Origin: Brevundimonas sp. UBA4553
Lineage (GTDB): Bacteria; Pseudomonadota; Alphaproteobacteria; Caulobacterales; Caulobacteraceae
DNA length: 64,000 bases
Direction of reading: 5' to 3'
Assembly (NCBI RefSeq): GCF_002387245.1
Contig: NZ_DGLD01000019.1
Location: 448,116 to 512,115, forward strand
Shown: positions 11,423 through 19,397 of the stretch, piece by piece
How positions within the stretch are numbered: the stretch's first letter is position 1
Layout: every line of letters begins with the position of its first letter
The notes under the pieces: generated by a model
Told to the model about the DNA's origin: nothing
Databases searched by the model: none
Seen by the model: the letters and a program-made list of their open reading frames with translations, nothing else
Translations under genes and position numbers: made by a program

Positions 11423-12190
11423 ATGAGCGAAGCGGGGGATCGGCGTCAGGGCATTCAGTCGGTAGGAATCGGCCTGCGTGTTCTGGAAGTCCTGGCGTCG
11501 CAGAACGGCGGCGCGGCGTTGGGGGCCATCGCCCAGGCCTCGGACCTTTCGGCGTCTCAGGCTCACCGCTATCTCGCCAGCCTGATCGCGGCGGGCATGG
11601 CGCGTCAGGATGCGGCGACGGGGCGATACGAGCTGGGGCCGGGCGCTCTGCGTCTGGGGCTGGCGGCCCTGTCGCGTATGGACAGTTTCCGCGAAGCGGC
11701 GATCGCGCTGGGCGACTATGTCACGGAAACGGGACGAACGGTGCAGATGGGCGCTCTGGGCCCGACCGGGCCGATCGTGGTGCGCTGGATCATGGGGACG
11801 CCCGCCATCTCGACCTCGCTGATGGTCGGATCGCCGCTACCGTTGCTGAGTTCGGCCACGGGTCACGTGTTTCTGGCCTTCCGGCCCGAGGCTGCCACGC
11901 GGCAGATGGTCGAACGCGAAACCCAACCGCAGTTTCAGCCGGTCGACGTCGAGGCTCTGCGCGCGCGTGTCCAGCGTGACGGTTATTCCGCTGTCCGCGG
12001 CGATCTGATCCCTGGTCTACGGGCCACCGCCGTACCGATCTTCGATTTGCAGGGCGAGGCGGTCTTCACCGCCACGGTGCTGGCTACCGACGTGTTCAAG
12101 CCGGAACATGACGATCAGGCGCGCGAACGCCTGATCGAAGTGTGCGACCAGATCACATTGGCGACGGGCGGGGTGCGCCCGTCGATCTGA
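11423..12190 (+). CDS. IclR-family transcriptional regulator
   Basis: A 255-residue regulator with an N-terminal winged helix (about residues 10-75: GIQSVGIGLRVLEVLASQNG, then SASQAHRYLASLIAAGMA) and a C-terminal IclR effector domain (residues 85-250) ending in the ligand-pocket part LRATAVPIFDLQGEAVFTA. IclR proteins often control aromatic acid catabolism through gentisate or protocatechuate. It sits next to, and convergent with, the ferredoxin reductase gene and near the salicylate/gentisate operon, so it is the likely local regulator. A 19-bp palindrome between the reductase and oxygenase genes is a candidate binding site. Repressor versus activator mode cannot be told from sequence. Confidence 0.9.
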   Translation: MSEAGDRRQGIQSVGIGLRVLEVLASQNGGAALGAIAQASDLSASQAHRYLASLIAAGMARQDAATGRYELGPGALRLGLAALSRMDSFREAAIALGDYVTETGRTVQMGALGPTGPIVVRWIMGTPAISTSLMVGSPLPLLSSATGHVFLAFRPEAATRQMVERETQPQFQPVDVEALRARVQRDGYSAVRGDLIPGLRATAVPIFDLQGEAVFTATVLATDVFKPEHDDQARERLIEVCDQITLATGGVRPSI

Positions 12191-12194
12191 AAGT

Positions 12195-13382
12195 TCAGGC
12201 GGCGGCTTTGCGGAGGTCAGTCGCCGGATCTGCCGCCGTTTCCGCGATCAGGACCTTGCCCATCAGTCGTCGCGCCGTGGCGAAGTCGCGAGGTTGATCC
12301 AGGCAGACCGCACCCACCAGGACGCCGTCGCGCAGGTATAGACGTGAGGCATCTCCGCGCGCCACGACTGTATCGCCAGATGCCGGATCGCCCAGGATTT
12401 GCAGGTTATGCCCGCACTGGGCCGTCCAGAACCAGGGCGTGGGCTCGGTCTCGGCGGGCTTGCCCAAGATGGCGAGGGCGGCGGCGCGAGCCGAGGTCTG
12501 GGCGTGGGCCCAGGTCTCCATGCGGGCGGCGGCGCCGTCGCGGACGCGCGCGGCCAGATCCCCCACGGCGAAGATGCGGTCATCGGCGGGCGAGCGGTAG
12601 TCGTCGCCGACGAGAACCCCGCCCGCCACCGGCAGGCCCGCCGCCTCGACCATCTCGGTCGCGGGGATGATGCCAATGCCGACGACGATCAGGTCGGCCT
12701 CGACGTTCGAGCCGTCGTCCATCTGCGCCAGAACCGAGCCGTCGGGGGCGTCTTCCAGCGACTGCAGAGACCGGCCCAGTTTCACCTCGACGCCGATACG
12801 AGCGTGAGCGGCGGCCAGCCACTCGGCGGCCTCGGCCGGTACGTTGCGCCCCAGCAGCCGCTCGCCCGCCTCGATCACCGTGGCGGTCAGGCCGAGGCCG
12901 CGCAGGGTCGACGCCACTTCCAGACCGATCACACCGCCGCCGATCACCAGGGCGCGGGCGTCGGGCTTGGCCGCCGCCGCGATGGCGCGAGCGTCGTCTG
13001 CTGTGCGCAGGTAGCGGACGGCCGGATGGTCGGGCAGGGGCAGGCGACGCACCCGACCGCCCATGGCCAGCACCAGCGTGTCGAAGGGCTCGAACGAACC
13101 GTCGGCCAGTCGAATCTCTCCCGCATCGCGGTCGATGGCGACGGCTTCGGCGCCCAGTTTCAGGACCACGCCCAGTTCGGCCCAGCGTTCCGCAGGCGCC
13201 AGCCAGACCGGATCCGCCTCGGCGCCCGACAGATAATCCTTGGACAGGCTTGGACGTTCGTAGGGGGGGTGAGTCTCGTCCCCAACAATCAGGATGGACT
13301 CCGAAAAGCCGAGCTCGCGCAAGGCGATAGCGGTCGCGCCGCCGGCGTGTCCGGCCCCCAGAATGACGATGCGTTCAGCCAT
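12195..13382 (-). CDS. FAD-dependent ferredoxin reductase of the oxygenase system
   Basis: A 395-residue pyridine-nucleotide-disulphide-type oxidoreductase predicted to pass electrons from NAD(P)H to the Rieske ferredoxin. The FAD-binding GxGxxG motif is at the N-terminus (VILGAGHAGG), the NAD-binding one in ALVIGGGVIGLEVA (about residue 145), and the second FAD motif in IFAVGDLAA. The early PYERPSLSKDYL is typical of rubredoxin/ferredoxin reductases of dioxygenases such as BphA4. It is transcribed away from the oxygenase operon across 124 bp that carry a palindrome. No other reductase is present in the island, which supports assignment to the three-component salicylate hydroxylase. Confidence 0.88.
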   Translation of the reverse strand: MAERIVILGAGHAGGATAIALRELGFSESILIVGDETHPPYERPSLSKDYLSGAEADPVWLAPAERWAELGVVLKLGAEAVAIDRDAGEIRLADGSFEPFDTLVLAMGGRVRRLPLPDHPAVRYLRTADDARAIAAAAKPDARALVIGGGVIGLEVASTLRGLGLTATVIEAGERLLGRNVPAEAAEWLAAAHARIGVEVKLGRSLQSLEDAPDGSVLAQMDDGSNVEADLIVVGIGIIPATEMVEAAGLPVAGGVLVGDDYRSPADDRIFAVGDLAARVRDGAAARMETWAHAQTSARAAALAILGKPAETEPTPWFWTAQCGHNLQILGDPASGDTVVARGDASRLYLRDGVLVGAVCLDQPRDFATARRLMGKVLIAETAADPATDLRKAAA

Positions 13383-13399
13383 TTGTGATCTCCAAATGT

Positions 13400-13418
13400 C
13401 GTTGCACTAGATGCAACG
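13400..13418. promoter_or_regulatory. Perfect palindrome, candidate IclR operator
   Basis: CGTTGCA (13400-13406) and TGCAACG (13412-13418) form a perfect 7-bp inverted repeat around CTAGA. It sits between the divergent reductase and oxygenase genes, 18 bp upstream of the reductase start. A TTGACA that could serve as a -35 for the plus-strand operon begins at 13422, although no good -10 is visible. Size and placement suit an IclR-family operator. Assignment to the nearby IclR gene is inference. Confidence 0.6.
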
Positions 13419-13506
13419 CGTTTGACATAGATCAAAAACCACGACACCAATGCGGTCAACGACGACATGAGATCGCCGCTTCGAATTCTTTGTCCGGGAG
13501 CTTTCA

Positions 13507-14757
13507 GTGAACATCCCCGTACGCCCGCCGGAGGGCGCAACCAGCCGCGCGTGGCCGGCCGACGTCGACGCCGCCGTGCCTTACTGGGTCTATACGGACC
13601 CTGCGATCTACGCCGAGGAGCTGCAGAAGATCTGGTACGGACCGCACTGGCTCTACGTTGGCCTGGAGTGCGAGCTGACCGAGGTTGGCGACTGGAAGAC
13701 GACGACCCTGGGTGAGAAGCCCTGCGTCATGGTCCGCTCGGGCGAGGACGAGATCTCGGTCGTCGAGAACCGCTGCGCCCACAAGGGCGTCAAGTTCTGC
13801 CAGACCCGCACCGGTCATTCCAAGGAGCTGATCTGCCCCTATCACCAGTGGTCATACGCTCTGAATGGTGACCTGCAGGGCGTGCCCTTCCGTCGCGGCG
13901 TCAAGCGTCAAGGCGGGATGCCGTCGGACTTCGACCCCAAGGATCACAGCCTGAACAAGCTGCGCGTCGAAGTGGTCAACGGTGTGGTCTGGGCCACTTT
14001 CTCGGACGAGACGCCGCCCTTCCGCGAGTACCTCGGCGAGAAGTTCTGGAAGCACTACACCCGCGTATATGACGGCCGGAAGCTGGAGGTGCTGGGTTAC
14101 AACCGTCAGCACATCCCGGCCAACTGGAAGCAGATGCAGGAGAACATCAAGGACCCCTATCACGCGGGTCTGCTGCACGTCTTCTTCGCTACTTTCGGCC
14201 TGTTCCGCGCCGACCAGAAGTCCGCCGTCGATATCGACGACGAGGGCCGCCACGGCATCCTGATCTCGCGCAAGGGCGAGCAGGAAAAGTCCGAGGCCAT
14301 GGCCGACATCCGCAACTTCCAAGGCGATTTGGTGCTGGAAGACCCCCGCGTCATGGACGTGGTGCAGGAATTCCCGGGCGAGGAAACCGTGGGGATGATC
14401 ACCATCTTCCCCAGCGTGATCCTGCAGCAGCAGGTCAACAGCCTGACCACGCGCCAGATCGTGCCCAAGGGCGTGGGCGGATTCGACTTCCACTGGACCC
14501 ACTGGTGCTACGCCGACGATACGCCGGAGATGCGTCTGCGCCGCACGCGCCAGGCGAATCTTTTCGGTCCGGCCGGCTTCGTCTCGGCTGACGACGGCGA
14601 GGTTCTGGAGATGACCCAGCAGGGTGCTACCGGGTCCCCGGACGAGCACTTCATCCTGCAGATGGGCGGCCGCGAGATCGCGCCGACCGATCACCAGGTC
14701 ACCGAGACGGCCGTGCGCGGGATGTATCGCTACTGGCGCAAGGTGATGGGCCTGTGA
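13507..14757 (+). CDS. Rieske oxygenase alpha subunit, probable salicylate 5-hydroxylase large subunit (NagG-like)
   Basis: The 416-residue catalytic subunit of a ring-hydroxylating oxygenase. The N-terminal Rieske [2Fe-2S] domain has C90-x-H92-x17-C110-x2-H113 (CAHKG...CPYHQW). The mononuclear iron site reads NWKQMQENIKDPYHAGLLH, giving His219 and His224 plus the bridging Asp216; the third iron ligand lies further on. The GTG start has GGGAG seven bases upstream. Next to gentisate 1,2-dioxygenase, the most likely reaction is 5-hydroxylation of salicylate to gentisate, as in NagG/NagH of Ralstonia. Anthranilate- or 3-hydroxybenzoate-type substrates are possible alternatives because substrate specificity cannot be read reliably. 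It is followed by the beta subunit with a 4-bp GTGA overlap. Confidence 0.85.
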   Translation: MNIPVRPPEGATSRAWPADVDAAVPYWVYTDPAIYAEELQKIWYGPHWLYVGLECELTEVGDWKTTTLGEKPCVMVRSGEDEISVVENRCAHKGVKFCQTRTGHSKELICPYHQWSYALNGDLQGVPFRRGVKRQGGMPSDFDPKDHSLNKLRVEVVNGVVWATFSDETPPFREYLGEKFWKHYTRVYDGRKLEVLGYNRQHIPANWKQMQENIKDPYHAGLLHVFFATFGLFRADQKSAVDIDDEGRHGILISRKGEQEKSEAMADIRNFQGDLVLEDPRVMDVVQEFPGEETVGMITIFPSVILQQQVNSLTTRQIVPKGVGGFDFHWTHWCYADDTPEMRLRRTRQANLFGPAGFVSADDGEVLEMTQQGATGSPDEHFILQMGGREIAPTDHQVTETAVRGMYRYWRKVMGL

Positions 14758-15233
14758 GCGAGATCATGACTATTGCTCGTGACGAAGTCCGCGATCTCTA
14801 TGACGCCTATTACAAGACGCTCGACGACGTCGATCTGCACGCCTGGCCCGACTTCTTCACCGAGGACTGCCTCTATCGGGTGATCCCGCGTGAAAACTAC
14901 GATGCCGGCTATACCCTGTGCACCATGCAGGCCGAGAGCCGGGGCATGCTGAAGGACCGGGTGACCGGCCTGACGCGGACCCAGATGTATGCGCCGCGCT
15001 ACTATCGCCGCTTCCCCACCGCGCCGCGCGTGACGGCTCAGGACGCGGGAGGCGTCAGCGTCCGTCACAACCTGCTGGTGGTGCAGACCCTGGTCGACAA
15101 GCAGTCGGACATCATCCTGTCCGCGGTTTGCCATGACCGCATCGTCCGCGACGGCGACCGCCTGCGCTTTTTCGAGCGCATCGTCGTCTTCGATTCCGAA
15201 ATGATCCCCAACAGTCTGGTGTACCCCGCATGA
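14754..15233 (+). CDS. Ring-hydroxylating oxygenase beta subunit (NagH-like)
   Basis: A 159-residue small subunit with the SnoaL/NTF2-like fold of oxygenase beta subunits. It shows the typical start of the fold (EVRDLYDAYYKTLDD), the region DFFTEDCLYRVIPRENYD and the C-terminal FFERIVVFDSEMIPNSLVYP. It has no catalytic metal; its role is structural in the alpha3beta3 hexamer. The GTG start overlaps the alpha-subunit stop. An ATG four codons later at 14766 is an alternative. Length is close to that of NagH (about 160 residues). Confidence 0.87.
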   Translation: MSEIMTIARDEVRDLYDAYYKTLDDVDLHAWPDFFTEDCLYRVIPRENYDAGYTLCTMQAESRGMLKDRVTGLTRTQMYAPRYYRRFPTAPRVTAQDAGGVSVRHNLLVVQTLVDKQSDIILSAVCHDRIVRDGDRLRFFERIVVFDSEMIPNSLVYPA

Positions 15234-15559
15234 CCGAAGCCGCGACCCTGTCGTGGGTGGCGACTTTGCCGCCCTCGGCCCTTGATGAACATGGCGTGGC
15301 CAAGGCCAGCGCCAACGGCCTGAACGTCGCCCTCTATGTTGTGGAAGGCGAGTATTTCGCTACCGCAGACCTCTGCACCCATGGCGCGGCCAGCCTGTCG
15401 GACGGCTTCCTAGACGGCGAGCTGATCGAATGCCCGCTGCATCAGGGAACCTTCAATGTGAAGACCGGCGCCCCGGTCGACGCCCCGTGCTCGGTCGCCG
15501 TGCGCAGCTTCCCGGTGAAGCTGCAGGACGGCCTGCTGCACGTTGGCATGGAGGGCTGA
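15230..15559 (+). CDS. Rieske [2Fe-2S] ferredoxin of the oxygenase
   Basis: A 109-residue Rieske ferredoxin predicted to carry electrons from the reductase to the alpha subunit. The cluster ligands are visible as CTHG and CPLHQG, i.e. C-x-H followed about 17 residues later by C-x2-H. The size and the closing strands (VRSFPVKLQDGLLHVGM) match NagAb/BphA3-type ferredoxins. The ATG overlaps the beta-subunit stop by 4 bp, and gentisate dioxygenase starts 1 bp after its stop, so the unit is tightly coupled. Confidence 0.92.
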   Translation: MTEAATLSWVATLPPSALDEHGVAKASANGLNVALYVVEGEYFATADLCTHGAASLSDGFLDGELIECPLHQGTFNVKTGAPVDAPCSVAVRSFPVKLQDGLLHVGMEG

Positions 15560-15560
15560 G

Positions 15561-16616
15561 ATGAGCGAGGTCCTGTCCAACGATCAGCAGTCCCAGCTGA
15601 ACGCTCTATATGAGCAGATGGAGCCGGAAGGCCTCTATCCACTATGGGAAGTGCTGTCGGCCCTTGTGCTGCCCAAGCCGGACTCTCCGGCCAAGGTGCA
15701 CAAATGGTCCTATGACAACGCTCGCGACTACCTGATGCGCGCGGGTGACCTGATCAGCGCCAAGCAGGCCGAGCGCCGCGTGCTGATCCTCGAGAACCCC
15801 GGCCTGCCGGGCCATTCGGGCATTACGCCCAGCCTCTACGCTGGTCTGCAACTGATCCTGCCGGGCGAGATCGCCCCGGCCCACCGCCACGCCCAGTGCG
15901 CCCTGCGCTTCGTCATGGAGGGGGGCGGCGCCTATACCTCGGTGGATGGCGAGAAGGCGGTGATGCAGCCCTTCGACCTGGTGCTGACGCCTGGCGGCCA
16001 GTGGCACGATCACGGCAATCCCACCGACACGCCGATGATCTGGCTGGACGGGCTGGATATCCCGACCGTCCGTCACTTCGACGCCAGCTTCGCCGAGGGA
16101 TATTCGGAAGATCAGTTCCCGGAACAGGCCCCGGCCGGCGACAGTCTGAACCGCTATGGCCGCAACATGCGCCCACTGAAGGGCCACACCGCAGATCGGC
16201 GTCCGGCGCATCAACCTCTGTTCCACTACCCCTACGCCGAATGGCGTCCGGCCCTGGACGCCATGGCCGAGAGCGGCGCCGAGATCGACCCGCATCTGGG
16301 TCACGCCCTGGAGTTCATGAATCCGATCGACGGCGGGCCGATCATGGCCACCATCTCGGCCCATGTGCGCCTGCTGCCGGAAGGCTTTGAATCCAAACCG
16401 CGCCGCTCGACCGACGGAACCATCTTTGTAGTGGTCGAAGGAACTGGCGAAGCGGTCATCGAGGGCGAGACCATCGCCCTGAAGCCGCGCGACATCGTCG
16501 TCGTGCCGTCGTGGAAATCGGTCGCCTTCAAGGCGTCCAGCCGACTGGTCCTGTTCGGATACTCCGACAAGGCCTGTCAGGAAAAACTGAACCTGTACAA
16601 GGAAGAGAACGCATGA
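15561..16616 (+). CDS. Gentisate 1,2-dioxygenase
   Basis: A 351-residue bicupin Fe(II) enzyme predicted to open the gentisate ring to maleylpyruvate. The first cupin carries the iron ligands in PAHRHAQCALRF (His-x-His) with the later histidine in GGQWHDHGN. The second cupin spans about residues 240-340 (HVRLLPEGFE, then VVEGTGEAVIEGETIALKPR). The early LYPLWEVLSALV resembles the conserved N-terminus of gentisate dioxygenases. The ATG at 15561 is chosen because an earlier frame opening lies inside the ferredoxin gene. The stop overlaps the next start by 4 bp. This gene anchors the pathway assignment of the island. Confidence 0.92.
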   Translation: MSEVLSNDQQSQLNALYEQMEPEGLYPLWEVLSALVLPKPDSPAKVHKWSYDNARDYLMRAGDLISAKQAERRVLILENPGLPGHSGITPSLYAGLQLILPGEIAPAHRHAQCALRFVMEGGGAYTSVDGEKAVMQPFDLVLTPGGQWHDHGNPTDTPMIWLDGLDIPTVRHFDASFAEGYSEDQFPEQAPAGDSLNRYGRNMRPLKGHTADRRPAHQPLFHYPYAEWRPALDAMAESGAEIDPHLGHALEFMNPIDGGPIMATISAHVRLLPEGFESKPRRSTDGTIFVVVEGTGEAVIEGETIALKPRDIVVVPSWKSVAFKASSRLVLFGYSDKACQEKLNLYKEENA

Positions 16617-17308
16617 GCCTGCTGTTCCAACCGCAAGCGCCCGTGCTTGCCCCGACCAACACCGGGGACGAATTCCCGGTCCGCCGCATCTTCTGCGTCG
16701 GCCGCAACTATGCCGCCCACGCCCGCGAAATGGGTCGCGACCCGGACCGCGAGCCGCCCTTCTTCTTCACCGCCTGGGCCGAGACCGTGGTGCCGGACGG
16801 AACGACGATCGCCTATCCGTCCAAGACCGAGAACTTCCACTATGAGGCCGAGCTGGTCGTCGCCATCGGCAAGGGCGGTCGCGACATCGCTGTGGAGGAC
16901 GCGCTGGACCACGTCTGGGGTTACGCCACGGGTCTCGACATGACGCGCCGCGACCTGCAGTTGGAAGCTCGCGCCCAAGGCCGACCGTGGGACACGGGCA
17001 AGAACGTCGAGCAGTCGTCGCCGCTGGGCCTGATCCACAAAGCGGGCGAGGGCTTTGATCCCGAAAACGGCAAGATCGAGCTGACAGTCAACGGCGAGGT
17101 CAAGCAGTCGGCGGACCTGGCCGACCTGATCTGGCCGGTGGCGGACATTGTCTCCTACCTGTCGGGTCTGTGGGAGATCCAGCCCGGCGACCTGATCTAC
17201 ACCGGCACCCCCGCCGGCGTCGGCGCCGTGGTCGAGGGCGACGCCATGGTCGTGGCCATCGACGGCTTGACCCCGCTCAACATCAAGGTCGGCCCCCAGG
17301 CCGTCTGA
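16613..17308 (+). CDS. Fumarylpyruvate hydrolase (FAH family)
   Basis: A 231-residue fumarylacetoacetate-hydrolase-family enzyme predicted to split fumarylpyruvate into fumarate and pyruvate, the last step of the gentisate route. Visible motifs are FCVGRNYAAHAREMG, the metal-binding HYEAELVVAIG, the GLDMTRRDLQ helix and IYTGTPAGVGAV. Length agrees with NagK-type single-domain enzymes. The ATG is inside the ATGA overlap with the dioxygenase stop; the frame is open further upstream, but only inside the dioxygenase gene. Acylpyruvase activity on related compounds is possible. Confidence 0.9.
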   Translation: MSLLFQPQAPVLAPTNTGDEFPVRRIFCVGRNYAAHAREMGRDPDREPPFFFTAWAETVVPDGTTIAYPSKTENFHYEAELVVAIGKGGRDIAVEDALDHVWGYATGLDMTRRDLQLEARAQGRPWDTGKNVEQSSPLGLIHKAGEGFDPENGKIELTVNGEVKQSADLADLIWPVADIVSYLSGLWEIQPGDLIYTGTPAGVGAVVEGDAMVVAIDGLTPLNIKVGPQAV

Positions 17309-17375
17309 CCTTTCCAAGCATCATCAACATATGGAGAGGCGCGCGACAGACGCGCCCTCCACGGAGGACTACAAA

Positions 17376-18710
17376 ATGGCAGCCATGGGTGAGGGGGGCG
17401 GAAACGCCGTCATCGACCGGGCCAAATTCGGCCCGCTACAGTTCGGCGTCACGGCGCTGTGCTTCATCATCGCCATGCTCGACGGCTTCGACACCCAGTC
17501 GATCGCCTTCGTCGCGCCCAAGATCGCCGAGGACTGGGGTCTGGCGCCGTCGGCGTTCGGTCCGATCTTCGCCATCGGCCTTCTGGGCCTGACGGTCGGC
17601 GCCTTCACCCTGAGCCCGGCGGCGGACAAGTTCGGCCGCAAGACGGTCATCCTGATCTCGACGCTGATCTTCGGTCTGTTCGCCCTGCTGACGGCGTTCG
17701 CCACCTCGATGAACGAGCTGCTGATCTACCGCTTCATCACCGGCATCGGCTTGGGCGCGGCCATGCCCAACATCATCGCCCTGACCAGCGAATACGGTCC
17801 GGCCCGCCTGCGCGCGACCCTGGTGACGGTCATGTTCTGCGGCTTCCCGCTGGGCTCGACCATCGGAGGGCTCGTCTCGACCTGGCTGATCGCCACCTGG
17901 GACTGGCACTCGGTCTTCGTGGTCGGCGGCGTCCTGCCTCTTCTGCTGCTGCCGGTGCTCTATTTCATGCTGCCGGAGTCGGTGCGCTTCCTCGTCGCCA
18001 AGGGCGCGCCGGAGCACAAGATCGCCCCTATCGTGAAGAAGATCGACGCTGACGCCTCGGTCAGCGAGTTCATCGCAGGCCTGAAGCACGAGCAGACGTC
18101 GGCGGCCAAGGGCTTCTCGGTCTTCCAGTTGTTCCGTGAAGGCCGCACGCCGGTGACCCTGCTGCTGTGGGTCGCCTTCTTCATGAACCTGCTGGTCATG
18201 TACTTCCTGGTGAACTGGCTGCCGACTCTGCTGAAGGGCGCGGGTCTGCCGCTAAGCATGGCCATCCTGTCGACCGCGACCCTGAACCTGGGCGGCGTTG
18301 TCGGCGCCATCGTCCTGGGCCGGATGATCGACAAGATCAGCCCCTATGTCGTCCTGGGTTCGGCCTACGCCGCCTCGGCCGCCTTCATCGCCCTGCTGGC
18401 CTTCGGCGGCACCAATCTAACGGTTCTTCTGGCCGGCGCGGCCCTGTCCGGCTTCGGCGTCGTGGGCGCCCAGATCGGCTGCAACGCCCTGACGGCGGCT
18501 GTCTATCCGACCGCCATCCGCGCCACCGGCGTGGGCTGGGCCCTGGGCGTCGGCCGCATCGGCGCCATCGTCGGACCGCTGGTCGGCGGCGTGCTGCTGG
18601 CCGCCGGCTGGACGCCGCAGTCGCTGATCCTGCTGGCTGTCATCCCCGCCGTGATCGCCTCGATCGCGGTCTTCACCCTCGGCGGCGTACGTCGTCGCGC
18701 CGGAGTCTGA
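17376..18710 (+). CDS. MFS aromatic-acid:H+ symporter (AAHS family)
   Basis: A 444-residue permease with about 12 membrane segments, predicted to import the aromatic acid degraded by the neighbouring enzymes. The first segment carries MLDGFDTQSIAFVAP, which matches the DGFD motif of the AAHS family (PcaK, BenK, GenK), and the loop after segment 2 has DKFGRKTV. The start at 17376 is chosen because GGAGG (17363-17367) lies 8 bases upstream; earlier in-frame starts lack a site. The likely substrate is salicylate, gentisate or another hydroxybenzoate, deduced only from its neighbours. It lies 67 bp after the hydrolase gene and 3 bp before the isomerase gene. Confidence 0.88.
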   Translation: MAAMGEGGGNAVIDRAKFGPLQFGVTALCFIIAMLDGFDTQSIAFVAPKIAEDWGLAPSAFGPIFAIGLLGLTVGAFTLSPAADKFGRKTVILISTLIFGLFALLTAFATSMNELLIYRFITGIGLGAAMPNIIALTSEYGPARLRATLVTVMFCGFPLGSTIGGLVSTWLIATWDWHSVFVVGGVLPLLLLPVLYFMLPESVRFLVAKGAPEHKIAPIVKKIDADASVSEFIAGLKHEQTSAAKGFSVFQLFREGRTPVTLLLWVAFFMNLLVMYFLVNWLPTLLKGAGLPLSMAILSTATLNLGGVVGAIVLGRMIDKISPYVVLGSAYAASAAFIALLAFGGTNLTVLLAGAALSGFGVVGAQIGCNALTAAVYPTAIRATGVGWALGVGRIGAIVGPLVGGVLLAAGWTPQSLILLAVIPAVIASIAVFTLGGVRRRAGV

Positions 18711-18713
18711 ACC

Positions 18714-19343
18714 ATGATCCTGCACGGTTATTTCCGCTCCACGGCCTCATGGCGGGTTCGTATCGCCCTGGGGCTCAAGGGACTGGAGGCCGTGCAGGTC
18801 ATCCATCACCTGCGCAAGGGCGAGCAGCGGGCGCCTGAGTATCTGGCGCTCAACCCGCAGGGCCTGCTGCCCGCCTTCGTCACCGACGACGGCGCGGTCC
18901 TGACCCAGTCGCTGGCCATCATCGAATATCTCGACGAGACCTCGCCCGAGCCGTCGCTGCTACCCGCTGATCCGGTGCTACGGGCCAAGGTCCGCGCCGT
19001 GGCTCAGGCCGTCGCCTGCGACATTCACCCGGTGCAGAACCTCAAGGTGCTGCAACGCCTGCGCGACCTCGGTCTGGGCGAAGAGGTGGTTCAGGCCTGG
19101 GCCGCCACCGTCATCGAGGAAGGCCTCGACGCGGTCGACAAGCTGCTGGCCGACCAGCCAGGGCCCTTCGCCTTCGGTGGAGCCCCGACCCTGGCCGACC
19201 TGTGCATCGTGCCGCAGCTGGGCAACGCCAATCGCTTCGGCGTCGAACTGCGCTGGCCGCGCCTGCTGGCCATTGAAGCCGCCTGCCTCGAGTTGCCCGC
19301 CTTCCAGAACGCCGTGCCGGGCCGACAGCCCGACGCTGAATAA
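18714..19343 (+). CDS. Maleylpyruvate isomerase (zeta-class GST family)
   Basis: A 209-residue zeta-class glutathione S-transferase relative predicted to isomerise maleylpyruvate to fumarylpyruvate with glutathione. The N-terminal thioredoxin-like domain shows YFRSTASWRVRIALGLKG, the glutathione-site region LNPQGLLPAFV and LTQSLAIIEYLDE. The C-terminal helical domain includes GGAPTLADLCIVPQLGNANR. These match NagL and maleylacetoacetate isomerase (MaiA); presence in a gentisate operon favours the maleylpyruvate role. The start follows the permease stop by 3 bp. Confidence 0.9.
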   Translation: MILHGYFRSTASWRVRIALGLKGLEAVQVIHHLRKGEQRAPEYLALNPQGLLPAFVTDDGAVLTQSLAIIEYLDETSPEPSLLPADPVLRAKVRAVAQAVACDIHPVQNLKVLQRLRDLGLGEEVVQAWAATVIEEGLDAVDKLLADQPGPFAFGGAPTLADLCIVPQLGNANRFGVELRWPRLLAIEAACLELPAFQNAVPGRQPDAE

Positions 19344-19397
19344 TTACCCAATCGAACCGAGCGCGGAGCCAACCGCGCCCTTTCCCGGAGGAAATCC

